5,180 bases of DNA from Chloroflexota bacterium. GTDB lineage: Bacteria > Chloroflexota > Anaerolineae > Anaerolineales > UBA11579. Below the pieces are notes generated by a model. The model was not told where the DNA came from, ran no database searches, and saw nothing but the letters and a program-made list of their open reading frames with translations. The translations under genes were made by a program, and so were the position numbers. Positions 1-5,180 of this stretch are shown here, piece by piece. Each line of letters begins with the position of its first letter. The stretch's first letter is position 1. The DNA lies in NCBI GenBank assembly GCA_030610225.1, contig JAUWSD010000108.1:1-5180 (forward strand), in the 5' to 3' direction.

Positions 1-975
1 ATTGACAGGATGAAAGCATGTATTGCCGGAGATGATGTTGATAGACCGCCAGTTGCATTATGGCGGCATTTTCCGGTTGACGATATGAAAGCTGAAACTA
101 TGGCCAACGCTCACCTGGCATTTCAGGCTCAGTATGATTTTGATCTGGTCAAAGTTACTCCTTCCTCTGGTTATTTTCTCTATGATTGGGGTTTGAAAGA
201 TCGCTGGCAGGGAAACATGGAAGGCACCCGCACATATACCAACCGTGTGATCGATTCCCCGGATGACTGGGAGAAATTGCCGGACCTGGACACAAGCCAG
301 GGATACCAGGGAGAATATCTGGAAGCGCTCAGGATCATCCGCAGGGAATTGGGACCGGATACTCCGATGGTGATGACATTCTTTAATCCGCTTTCAAATG
401 CAAAGAAATTGGTGGGTGATGAGAAGATATTTAAGCATATGCGCAGTTATCCTGAAAAATTGCACATCGGTTTGGAAAAGATCAGCAGGGCAAGCAAAGC
501 TTATATCCAGGCAGTAAAGGATATTGGCGTTGACGGGATATTCTTTGCTGTTCAGCATGCAAGCAATGATCTTATATCGCTGGATGAATATAAGAAGTTC
601 TGCAAAGCATATGACCTTGATGTGTTGGGCGCTGCTTCAGACCTGTGGCTGAACATGCTGCATTTACATGGAAATAATGTGATGTTTGAGGAAGCTGCAG
701 ACTATCCCGTGTCAGTGATCAACTGGCACGATCTTGAAACGGAACCAAACTTGGCTAAGGGAAAAGAGTTGTTCTCCGGGGCAGTTTGCGGTGGCATCAG
801 GCAATGGGATACACTTGCACTTGGGACTGCTGAGCAGGTTCGTGAGGAAGCAAAGCGTGCGATCGAACAGACTGATGGACAGAGATTTATATTAGGAACA
901 GGCTGTGTTGCGCATGTGATCGCTCCGCATGGAAATATAATGGCAGCGAGAATGACAGTTGAGGATAATGTTTAA
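1..975 (+). CDS. Uroporphyrinogen decarboxylase (URO-D)/MtaA-like family protein, 5' end outside window
   Basis: This is a URO-D superfamily TIM-barrel protein. Members either decarboxylate uroporphyrinogen or act as corrinoid-dependent methyltransferases of the MtaA/CmuA type. The family hallmark VDRPPVALWRHF stands near the N-terminus, followed by DFDLVKVTPSSGYF and a DSPDDWEKLPDLD segment. The C-terminal half has GVDGIFFAVQHAS, LHLHGN (about residues 217-222 counting from the ATG at base 10), a VINWHD segment and the terminal GTGC...AP motif with Cys at about 299. His and Cys in these last motifs are candidate metal ligands as in MtaA-type enzymes, but I cannot align them with certainty. 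The ATG at base 10 gives 321 residues, but the frame stays open to base 1 (I-D-R before that Met) and the RMKAxIAGDDVDRPP pattern normally lies a few residues inside the protein, so the real start is probably just upstream. No heme-synthesis neighbour is visible, so the substrate is unknown; a methyltransferase-like or uncharacterised role is as likely as true HemE. Confidence 0.88.
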   Translation: MDRMKACIAGDDVDRPPVALWRHFPVDDMKAETMANAHLAFQAQYDFDLVKVTPSSGYFLYDWGLKDRWQGNMEGTRTYTNRVIDSPDDWEKLPDLDTSQGYQGEYLEALRIIRRELGPDTPMVMTFFNPLSNAKKLVGDEKIFKHMRSYPEKLHIGLEKISRASKAYIQAVKDIGVDGIFFAVQHASNDLISLDEYKKFCKAYDLDVLGAASDLWLNMLHLHGNNVMFEEAADYPVSVINWHDLETEPNLAKGKELFSGAVCGGIRQWDTLALGTAEQVREEAKRAIEQTDGQRFILGTGCVAHVIAPHGNIMAARMTVEDNV

Positions 976-1019
976 TATTAAATGTAAATGAGGTCAGAAA
1001 ATTACGATTTTGAATAAAC

Positions 1020-1049
1020 TTGACAAGGATATAATTTATCTGGTTTAAT
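1020..1049 (+). promoter_or_regulatory. Sigma70-type promoter for the tandem-aptamer RNA
   Basis: A perfect -35 box TTGACA (1020-1025) is followed after 18 bases by TTTAAT (1044-1049), a 5/6 match to the -10 consensus. Transcription would begin about seven bases later, at or near A1056, which is exactly the first base of the 7-bp helix that can close the aptamer array. A second TATAAT at 1030-1035 lies too close to the TTGACA to work with it and has only a poor partner upstream. The promoter is predicted by eye only. Confidence 0.55.
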
Positions 1050-1061
1050 ATTAATACCACT

Positions 1062-1147
1062 CCGAAAAGGTGAACCCGGTGAAAGCCTGGGAAGCAAGCT
1101 ACTACCTAAAGCGGTGCTAAGGACTTGCTAAGGTATAAGAGCAACCG
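1062..1147 (+). promoter_or_regulatory. GEMM-like aptamer unit 1 (divergent core)
   Basis: Hairpin P1 is formed by 1075-1080 with 1085-1090 around a GAAA loop (1081-1084), with one C-U mismatch (1077/1088). The second hairpin pairs 1110-1112 with 1127-1129, has a UAA/AA internal loop (1107-1109 and 1130-1131), then pairs 1103-1106 with 1132-1135 and 1098-1100 with 1140-1142. The CCUAA/UAAGG internal loop resembles the tetraloop receptor that docks the GNRA loop in c-di-GMP-I aptamers. The ligand-proximal joint reads GAAGCAAGC where units 2 and 3 have GGCGCAAAGTC, so it is one A shorter and lacks the conserved CGCAAAG. This unit may bind weakly, bind something else, or serve structure only. 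Confidence 0.6.
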
Positions 1148-1229
1148 AAAAGGTTAACCCGGCGAAAGCCGGGGGCGCAAAGTCGTGGGTCTTGAAGATG
1201 CCAACTCTTCGAGATAGCCAGACTGTCGA
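1148..1229 (+). promoter_or_regulatory. GEMM-like aptamer unit 2 (conserved core, receptor loop lost)
   Basis: Hairpin P1 is a perfect 6-bp stem (1158-1163 with 1168-1173) capped by GAAA. It is followed by GGCGCAAAGTC (1174-1184), closely matching the GACGCAAAGCC joint of known c-di-GMP-I aptamers. The second hairpin pairs 1181-1184 with 1221-1224 and 1186-1188 with 1218-1220, and its distal part is a continuous 9-bp stem (1190-1198 with 1206-1214, one G-U pair) with a 7-base loop. Unlike units 1 and 3 it lacks the UAA/AA internal loop, so the GAAA loop would need a different docking site or none. Base changes relative to unit 3 keep the pairing (for example G1161-C1170 against A1243-U1252), which supports the fold. 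Confidence 0.68.
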
Positions 1230-1312
1230 TAAAGGTAAACCCAGTGAAAGCTGGCGGCGCAAAGTCATGGGCCTAAAGTTGTGAAAATAACTAAGGCTGC
1301 CAGACTTCCGAA
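1230..1312 (+). promoter_or_regulatory. GEMM-like aptamer unit 3 (most canonical)
   Basis: GGTAAACC (1234-1241) leads into a GAAA-capped stem (1241-1245 with 1250-1254), then GGCGCAAAGTC (1256-1266). The second hairpin pairs 1263-1266 with 1303-1306, 1268-1270 with 1300-1302, 1271-1273 with 1295-1297, then has a UAA/AA internal loop (1274-1276, 1293-1294) and a distal AGUU/AACU stem (1277-1280 with 1289-1292). It ends in TTCCGA (1306-1311), comparable to the UUACCGA box that holds the ligand-contacting C in c-di-GMP-I aptamers. The G before UAAACC, comparable to the specificity-determining G of c-di-GMP binders, is present, which favours c-di-GMP over cGAMP; this alignment was made from memory and by eye. 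Confidence 0.7.
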
Positions 1313-1333
1313 GAGTGGTCTTTATTTTTAATC

Positions 1334-1364
1334 AAAAAGATCTCCTATTGTAGGAGATCTTTTT
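1334..1364. terminator. Strong bidirectional intrinsic terminator between convergent transcripts
   Basis: A perfect 14-bp inverted repeat (1334-1347 with 1351-1364) surrounds a 3-base loop, with A-runs and T-runs at the ends on either strand. On the + strand it ends the aptamer RNA 22 bases after the last aptamer. On the minus strand it lies seven bases past the stop codon of the last transporter gene. No overlapping antiterminator pairing with the aptamers is apparent, so termination looks constitutive rather than switched. Confidence 0.88.
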
Positions 1365-1370
1365 ATTTGA

Positions 1371-2345
1371 TCATTTTTTCTCAAATTCTTCACCAAGCGC
1401 TAAGGGTGGAGAGACTCTCAGGAATTTTCGAAGAGGGCGGTGAAAACGTTTTGGCAGCTTAAGGATCATATCCTCAACCCATTCATTACTGACTAAAAGC
1501 AGAACAAAGATCATCAGTATCCAGGGGATGGCATTGAAGGCTACAACAGATACTTCAGGGAACTTGCTCTGCAGGACAGTAGCTAAAGTTTTTGTGGCGC
1601 CAAATAAGATCGCTCCAAATGCACCCCGGATAGGAGCCCAACCTCCAAAGATTACGATCGCAAGAGCAATCCATCCAATTCCCCTGGTATGGCCTTCGCT
1701 CCAACCGATCTTGATCGCTAAAGAATATGCTGCTCCAGCAAAACCAACTAATGCTCCACCTGCGATGGAATATGCATATCTAATCAGATTCACATTAACT
1801 CCACGCGCAAATGCGGCTTCTGGTCTTTCTCCAACGCTGCGGAGCTGTAAACCGGGTTGGGTTTTGTTCAGGAACCACCAGACAAAAATGGTCAGTAAGA
1901 CCGCAATGTAGAAAACCACATTCTGGTTGAAGAGCAGGTCTCCAAGAATTGGAATATCTCTGAGTATAGGAACGCTGTACCTGCCTAAAGTTGGGCCAGG
2001 AAGGCGGGTATAGTTCTGACCTAGGAATGCGGAGAGGTCGTCTCCCAGAATTGTCAGCACAAAACCTATCGCAACCTGGCTTTGTTTGAGGTTGATGGTT
2101 CCAAAGGCAATGATCAGCGCAAAGAAAGCGCCGACGATCATAGCTGCTAAAAAGCCAAGCCACACATTGCCGGTTTCATATGCTGCGATGAAGCCAGCCA
2201 TTGCTGAGAGCAGCATTGTGCCGTCCAATGAAAGGTTGATCATCCCGGCACGTTCGGAGATTGTTTCGCCCATGACTGCGATCATGAGAGGAGATGCCTG
2301 CAATAAGATGGATGCCAGTACGGCTATCAGTTCACTATTATTCAT
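1371..2345 (-). CDS. ABC importer permease 2 (BPD_transp_2, BMP/nucleoside-type)
   Basis: This is the second inner-membrane permease of a BMP-type ABC importer, 324 aa from the ATG at 2345. It is strongly hydrophobic with about eight to ten membrane helices. Family landmarks are ERAGMINLSLDGTMLL (residues 31-46), the cytoplasmic EAA-like loop GLQLRSVGERPEAAFARGV (165-183) that contacts the ATPase, and GIGWIALAIVIFGGWAPIRG (222-241). The usual NLGxEG near the N-terminus reads NLSLDG here. The frame opens farther up at a GTG (2387) that would add the basic stretch MIERRYSKRKWTRT, but the ATG at 2345 fits the family N-terminus and overlaps the stop of permease 1 by eight bases, suggesting translational coupling; no clear Shine-Dalgarno precedes it. 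The C-terminal tail after about residue 290 is charged and cytoplasmic. Resembles the YufQ/NupQ or RnsD class; substrate unknown. Confidence 0.9.
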   Translation of the reverse strand: MNNSELIAVLASILLQASPLMIAVMGETISERAGMINLSLDGTMLLSAMAGFIAAYETGNVWLGFLAAMIVGAFFALIIAFGTINLKQSQVAIGFVLTILGDDLSAFLGQNYTRLPGPTLGRYSVPILRDIPILGDLLFNQNVVFYIAVLLTIFVWWFLNKTQPGLQLRSVGERPEAAFARGVNVNLIRYAYSIAGGALVGFAGAAYSLAIKIGWSEGHTRGIGWIALAIVIFGGWAPIRGAFGAILFGATKTLATVLQSKFPEVSVVAFNAIPWILMIFVLLLVSNEWVEDMILKLPKRFHRPLRKFLRVSPPLALGEEFEKK

Positions 2346-3375
2346 TGTTCTGGTCCATTTTCTTTTTGAATATCTTCTTTCTATCACCGAAGAGGATAAC
2401 GAATAAAACCATCACTCCAGTCAGGATCCCACCCAGGGATGAATGTAATTGTGTTTTCAGTTGCAGTGAAATGCTGCCTGTCAGGATCGATGAGAAAAAG
2501 AAGGCGATGAAAGGTACCAGGATGACCCGGTACGCAGCCAGCATAACCACCAGCAGGGCGAGGTAGCCGATCCCTCCTGATATGCTTTGCCTCAGGCTGT
2601 CAAACCAGCTCAGGACCCTTACAGCACCGCCCAAGCCAGCCAGCGCTCCGCAGAATGCCATGGAAAGAAATACTTCCTTATCACTTGAAACTCCCAACAG
2701 GAATGCTGAGTAGTGGTTCTTGCCAAGAGATTTTAACTTCAGCCCAAAGTAGGTGTTGCTGAGGATGAAGCCGACCAATGCCAAAGCTGAAATGGATAAG
2801 ATCAGGGCTAGAGGGCTGAATTTTGAACTTGCCAAAAGGGGGAAGAGGGCTTCGCTGGCAAAAGGTGCGGTTCCTCTGAAGGTTCCTCCCTCAGGCGGCT
2901 GCCAGGGGCCAGAGATCATATAATTTGTGAGGATGATAGACAGATTGGTTAATGCCAATCCGCCAAATATCTCATTTACTTTTCCTTTAGTTTTTAATAA
3001 GGCAGTGAAACCCGCCCAGAGTCCACCTGCTCCCATGGCTGCTAATATCTCCAGAGTCAGCATTACAGGTTTTGATGCTTCAACGTTCAACGCGACTGCG
3101 CTGGCAGCTAATGCTCCCATCACGATCTGACCTTCAATTCCAATATTCCATAATCCTGCGGAGAAAGTGACCAGCAGCCCTGTTGATGCCAACAGTAGAG
3201 GCACCCAAAATGCGGATGTGTTCAGGAATTTCTGTTGGGAACCGAAGGCCCCGTTTAATATCGCGGAAAATGCCTCGATCGGGCTCGTCCCGAAAATTAT
3301 TAATAGGATCGAAATAAAGAGAAGCGCTCCAAGGACAGGGATCAGGATATAGAATTTCTTTAGTTTCTCTTTCAT
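2338..3375 (-). CDS. ABC importer permease 1 (BPD_transp_2, BMP/nucleoside-type)
   Basis: This is the first inner-membrane permease of the importer, 345 aa. An N-terminal helix follows a short basic start (about residues 8-28), then come several membrane helices with the family signature GLWNIGIEGQIVMGA (74-88). The EAA-like cytoplasmic loop GLKLKSLGKNHYSAFLLGVS (211-230) is where the ATPase docks. A long non-hydrophobic loop at about 157-175 (PWQPPEGGTF...) is probably extracytoplasmic. The start overlaps the ATPase stop as ATGA, and a GGAGG ribosome-binding site lies six bases upstream at 3382-3386, so it is translated both by coupling and on its own. Similar to the YufP/NupP class in length and motif order. 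It pairs with permease 2 as a heterodimer; the two are distant relatives, not recent duplicates. The ligand cannot be told from the sequence. Confidence 0.9.
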   Translation of the reverse strand: MKEKLKKFYILIPVLGALLFISILLIIFGTSPIEAFSAILNGAFGSQQKFLNTSAFWVPLLLASTGLLVTFSAGLWNIGIEGQIVMGALAASAVALNVEASKPVMLTLEILAAMGAGGLWAGFTALLKTKGKVNEIFGGLALTNLSIILTNYMISGPWQPPEGGTFRGTAPFASEALFPLLASSKFSPLALILSISALALVGFILSNTYFGLKLKSLGKNHYSAFLLGVSSDKEVFLSMAFCGALAGLGGAVRVLSWFDSLRQSISGGIGYLALLVVMLAAYRVILVPFIAFFFSSILTGSISLQLKTQLHSSLGGILTGVMVLFVILFGDRKKIFKKKMDQNNE

Positions 3376-4835
3376 TCCTGGCCTCCGATCAAATGACCGA
3401 GTTCATCTACATTGGTTTCATTTGCATTCACTATTCTGGACATCTTTCCACCAGAGAAGACTGCAATACGATCACTGCGGTCAACGACCTCATCAAGGTC
3501 TGCGCTCAGGAATACTATCGCAGTGCCATCACTGCGCCTTTCATATAATTGTTCCCAGATCCAATTTGTAGATCTTACATCAAGCCCCCTGGTGGGGTTT
3601 TCCAGCAGGATCAATTTTAGCGGCGTCCTGAGCATCGAGAACATAAAGCGCTGCTGGTTCCCTCCAGAGAGTTGATCGGCAGTCGAACTTGACTGCCCAA
3701 TAACCTGATATGTATTAATTTTTGACTTAGTTTCAACCTCAGCCTGTTTCCAATTGATCACAAAATCATGTTCCTCTGCAGCCAGAACCATGTGCTCGGT
3801 CAATGTCATGCCTGTGATCAGGCCTTCTTCCAGCCTGCCTGAGCCCATGAAAGCAACATCATTTTCGCGACGCTGATGGTATTCCTGATCATTGATGATC
3901 TCTCCGTCTACGATGATCTCACCGCCGTCGATCTCTTCAAGGCCAGCGCATGCTCTAAGTAATAAGCCCTGTCCGCTGCCTTCCAACCCGGCTAACCCCA
4001 GCACTTCACCTTTGTTGACAGTGAAGGAAATCCCATCGATCTGGATCCTGTATGTTGCCACCTTCAGGTCTTTGATCTCCAGCATGACTTCATCATGTAC
4101 AGAGGGGTGCCTTTCACGTCTGGTGGGGAGACTGCCAAACATCATTTCCACCAGTCTTTCATTTGGGCATGGGACTTCAGATTGGCCAACCAGTTTTCCT
4201 TTTCTAAGCACAAAAGCGTGGTCACATAGCTCCTGTATCTCGTCCAGCTTATGAGATACCAGGACGATGATCTTTTTCTCGTCGTATGCCATTCGGCGCA
4301 TTGATGTGAATAATTGTTCTTTCTGTTCAGCACTGATCCCGGTGGTAGGTTCATCGAGGATCAATAGTTGGGCGCCTTCAGCTAATAATCTGACCAGCTC
4401 CAACTGCTGGCGTTCTCCCAGTGATAGGGTGTTTATCTCAGCCTTGATATCAACTTCGAAGCCATACTGGTCTGCGAGGGCTGATACTTGTTTCGCGGCT
4501 GAGCTGAAGTTTAAATTTATGTTTTTAGATTTTCCAAGCAAATAATTCTCGAGGATATTGAATGGTGGAAAATCAAGGGGGTCCTGATAGAGCATCCCGA
4601 TGCCTGCGAATAATCCTGCTGCGGGCGAATCGAAGAGGATTGCTTTGTCATCCAGCAGGATATCCCCGCTGTCCTGGCTTTGGTATCCGGAGAGGATCTT
4701 CATCAAGGTGCTTTTTCCAGCGCCATTCTCACCCAGTATCCCGTATATATTTCCACTTTCAAGCTGGAAATTAATCCCATCATTTGCCCGGACATCCCCA
4801 AAGTATTTCTTGATCTCTTTTATTTCAACTCTCAT
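3372..4835 (-). CDS. ABC importer ATP-binding protein with two nucleotide-binding domains (BMP/sugar-type)
   Basis: Cytoplasmic ATPase of 487 aa, the normal size for the fused double-domain class (RbsA/MglA, YufO/NupO). Domain 1 has a complete set: Walker A GENGAGKS (35-42), Q-loop Gln84, signature LSLGERQ (137-143), Walker B LLILDEP (157-163) and switch His195 in VSHKLDE. Domain 2 begins near residue 250; its Walker A position reads GLEGSGQGLL without the lysine, its signature is LSGGNQQ (about 388-394), its Walker B ends LLENPTRGLD rather than DEP, and the H-loop place reads FLSADLDEV. A degenerate second site is usual in this class, so only domain 1 is expected to hydrolyse ATP well. Unusual for nucleoside-type members is YQDPLDFPPF after the Q-loop, where many relatives have HQHF. 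The ATG at 4835 has an AAAGGAA ribosome-binding site five to six bases upstream. The stop overlaps permease 1 by four bases. Confidence 0.95.
   Translation of the reverse strand: MRVEIKEIKKYFGDVRANDGINFQLESGNIYGILGENGAGKSTLMKILSGYQSQDSGDILLDDKAILFDSPAAGLFAGIGMLYQDPLDFPPFNILENYLLGKSKNINLNFSSAAKQVSALADQYGFEVDIKAEINTLSLGERQQLELVRLLAEGAQLLILDEPTTGISAEQKEQLFTSMRRMAYDEKKIIVLVSHKLDEIQELCDHAFVLRKGKLVGQSEVPCPNERLVEMMFGSLPTRRERHPSVHDEVMLEIKDLKVATYRIQIDGISFTVNKGEVLGLAGLEGSGQGLLLRACAGLEEIDGGEIIVDGEIINDQEYHQRRENDVAFMGSGRLEEGLITGMTLTEHMVLAAEEHDFVINWKQAEVETKSKINTYQVIGQSSSTADQLSGGNQQRFMFSMLRTPLKLILLENPTRGLDVRSTNWIWEQLYERRSDGTAIVFLSADLDEVVDRSDRIAVFSGGKMSRIVNANETNVDELGHLIGGQE
3382..3386 (-). promoter_or_regulatory. 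Ribosome-binding site of permease 1
   Basis: GGAGG on the minus strand lies six bases before the ATG at 3375, inside the end of the ATPase gene. It confirms the ATG in the ATGA overlap as the start. Confidence 0.75.
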
Positions 4836-4839
4836 TCTG

Positions 4840-4846
4840 TTCCTTT
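4840..4846 (-). promoter_or_regulatory. Ribosome-binding site of the ABC ATPase
   Basis: AAAGGAA on the minus strand stands just before the ATG at 4835 and fixes this as the start of the ATPase. Confidence 0.65.
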
Positions 4847-4885
4847 AAAATAGAGGGCTTTATTATTTGAAGCTTGGGGGGTGCA

Positions 4886-4915
4886 TCTATAAATAATTGT
4901 ATATTTAAAAATCAA
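4886..4915 (-). promoter_or_regulatory. Possible promoter for the ATPase-permease genes
   Basis: On the minus strand TTGATT (4910-4915) and TATAGA (4886-4891) are separated by 18 bases in an AT-rich gap between the binding-protein gene and the ATPase. Each box matches four or more of six consensus bases. In such AT-rich DNA a chance match is easy, so this is only a candidate for a second, internal promoter that would let the ATPase and permeases be expressed apart from the binding protein. Confidence 0.3.
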
Positions 4916-4946
4916 TAATGAAAATTTTGATCTATTGCTTATTGTA

Positions 4947-4973
4947 AAAGGAGCAGCTAAAAGCTGCTCCTTT
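4947..4973 (-). terminator. Hairpin after the binding-protein gene (terminator or attenuator)
   Basis: A perfect 12-bp inverted repeat (4947-4958 with 4962-4973) has a 3-base loop and, on the minus strand, ends in a short T-run. It begins 16 bases past the stop of the binding-protein gene. In importer operons such a hairpin commonly lets most transcripts end after the binding-protein gene, so that protein is made in excess over the membrane parts, and also protects the mRNA 3' end. About 110 bases with no other gene separate it from the ATPase start. Confidence 0.75.
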
Positions 4974-4989
4974 ATTTGTTTAGCGTTAT

Positions 4990-5180
4990 TTACTCGCTGG
5001 GGCCTACCATGCCTTCAAGAAGCTGAGGTAGATACCAGATCTCTTCATATGTCGCTGTTTCACCAGCAGCCACGAATTCCGTGCCATCCTGCAAGTTCAA
5101 TGGCCCAGCCCAAAGCTCAACTTCACCTGAGGCCAAGCTGTTGATGAATGTGGTCAGGTCAGCCTGGTTGTCTGCTGAAA
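4990..5180 (-). CDS. BMP-family substrate-binding protein, C-terminal end only
   Basis: The minus strand is open from the window edge to a TAA at 4990-4992, giving 62 residues (first full codon at 5178-5176). The sequence includes FINSLASGEVELWAGPL, then NLQDGTEFVAAGETATYEEI and WYLPQLLEGMVGPSE at the terminus. The AGPLNLQDG...IWYLPQLLEGM ending is typical of basic membrane protein (PF02608, Med/BMP) periplasmic-binding proteins and, with the downstream ATPase and two permeases, identifies it as the ligand-capture component, normally a lipoprotein or secreted protein. The N-terminus with signal peptide and most of the ligand pocket is beyond the window, so nothing can be said on specificity. 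This end differs from the MDWFVEGV-type ending of many nucleoside-binding members, which hints at a different subgroup. Confidence 0.85.
   Translation of the reverse strand, partial: SADNQADLTTFINSLASGEVELWAGPLNLQDGTEFVAAGETATYEEIWYLPQLLEGMVGPSE

Larger units (their letters stand above)
1056..1364 (+). ncRNA. Stand-alone RNA with three tandem c-di-GMP-I (GEMM)-like aptamers
   Basis: The segment between the two convergent coding regions holds a directly repeated structured element with a period of 81-83 bases: the CGA at unit boundaries falls at 1063, 1146, 1227 and 1309. Each repeat has the order GGTnAACC, a GAAA-capped hairpin, an A-rich GCAA(A)G joint, and a second long hairpin that ends in a CCGA/TCGA box, which is the order of the c-di-GMP-I riboswitch. 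The predicted transcript runs from about 1056 to the terminator at 1334-1364, about 309 nt. Bases 1056-1062 (ACCACTC) pair perfectly with 1313-1319 (GAGTGGT) and would enclose all three units. No open reading frame follows in the sense direction, so the usual role of controlling a downstream gene is not evident. Alternatives are a 3' UTR element of the upstream gene or an unnamed RNA family that only resembles GEMM. Confidence 0.7.

Noticed and set aside
1030..1035. Perfect TATAAT as the -10 box of the RNA promoter
   Set aside because: It lies only four bases after TTGACA, and the possible -35 boxes at proper distance (around 1006-1013) are poor. The TTTAAT at 1044 has the right spacing.
1140..1310. 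Cobalamin or sodium (DUF1646) riboswitch
   Set aside because: Some GAAA and GG/CC patterns recall these, but the order GGnnAACC, GNRA hairpin, GCAAAG, CCUAA hairpin, CCGA fits GEMM better, and no cobalamin-box sequence is seen.
1062..1312. CRISPR array or simple tandem DNA repeats
   Set aside because: The period is about 82 bases with divergence throughout and paired compensatory changes; there are no short identical repeats with unique spacers. It is an RNA structure repeat.
1528..1911. Open frame on the + strand inside permease 2
   Set aside because: It is antisense to a clear membrane permease, has no family features, and its composition mirrors the opposite strand.
2346..2387. Upstream GTG start for permease 2
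   Set aside because: It would add a basic, non-conserved 14-residue tail overlapping permease 1 by 50 bases; the ATG at 2345 gives the usual family N-terminus and a normal short overlap.
1371..3375. The two permeases as a recent tandem duplication
   Set aside because: They share family motifs only and differ in length, N-termini and loops; they match the two separate permease classes normally paired in BMP-type importers.
4935..5144. Open frame on the + strand at the right end
   Set aside because: It starts before the hairpin, runs through it and lies antisense to the recognisable end of the BMP binding protein.

Overview
The window holds the end of one gene on the + strand, a structured non-coding RNA locus of about 310 bases, and a minus-strand ABC importer operon that converges on that RNA. 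Base composition is moderate (mid-40s % GC by eye) and all coding sequence looks bacterial. The transporter is of the BMP/BPD_transp_2 type, and the tandem RNA repeats look like c-di-GMP-I (GEMM) aptamers. Together with the uroporphyrinogen-decarboxylase-like protein, this would fit an anaerobic Chloroflexi (Anaerolineae-like) genome. That placement is an inference from general familiarity and is not proven by the sequence.

Layout: 1-975 (+) is a UROD/MtaA-type protein whose true start probably lies before the window. 976-1370 has no gene. It carries a sigma70-like promoter (-35 at 1020, -10 at 1044), three tandem copies of an 82-83 base GEMM-like aptamer (about 1062-1311), a 7-bp helix that can close the whole array (1056-1062 with 1313-1319), and a 14-bp terminator hairpin (1334-1364). 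Right-to-left on the minus strand follow a BMP-family substrate-binding protein (C-terminus only, 4990-5180), a hairpin (4947-4973), a double-domain ABC ATPase (3372-4835), and two different permeases (2338-3375 and 1371-2345). The three downstream transporter genes are joined by short overlaps (ATPase/permease 1 by 4 bases, permease 1/permease 2 by 8 bases), so they are surely co-transcribed.

How it works together: the binding protein would capture a ligand outside the cell, the two permeases form the heterodimeric channel and the tandem ATPase powers import. Characterised relatives import nucleosides (NupNOPQ, PnrABCDE, RnsABCD types), but the ligand here cannot be read from the sequence.

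The most interesting element is the RNA. Three c-di-GMP-I-like aptamers sit in what looks like a self-contained transcript, with its own promoter and a strong terminator, but with no downstream gene in the sense direction: the next genes are convergent. A riboswitch array with no gene to switch suggests a free-standing ligand-responsive or ligand-sequestering RNA, or a 3' UTR element of the upstream gene.
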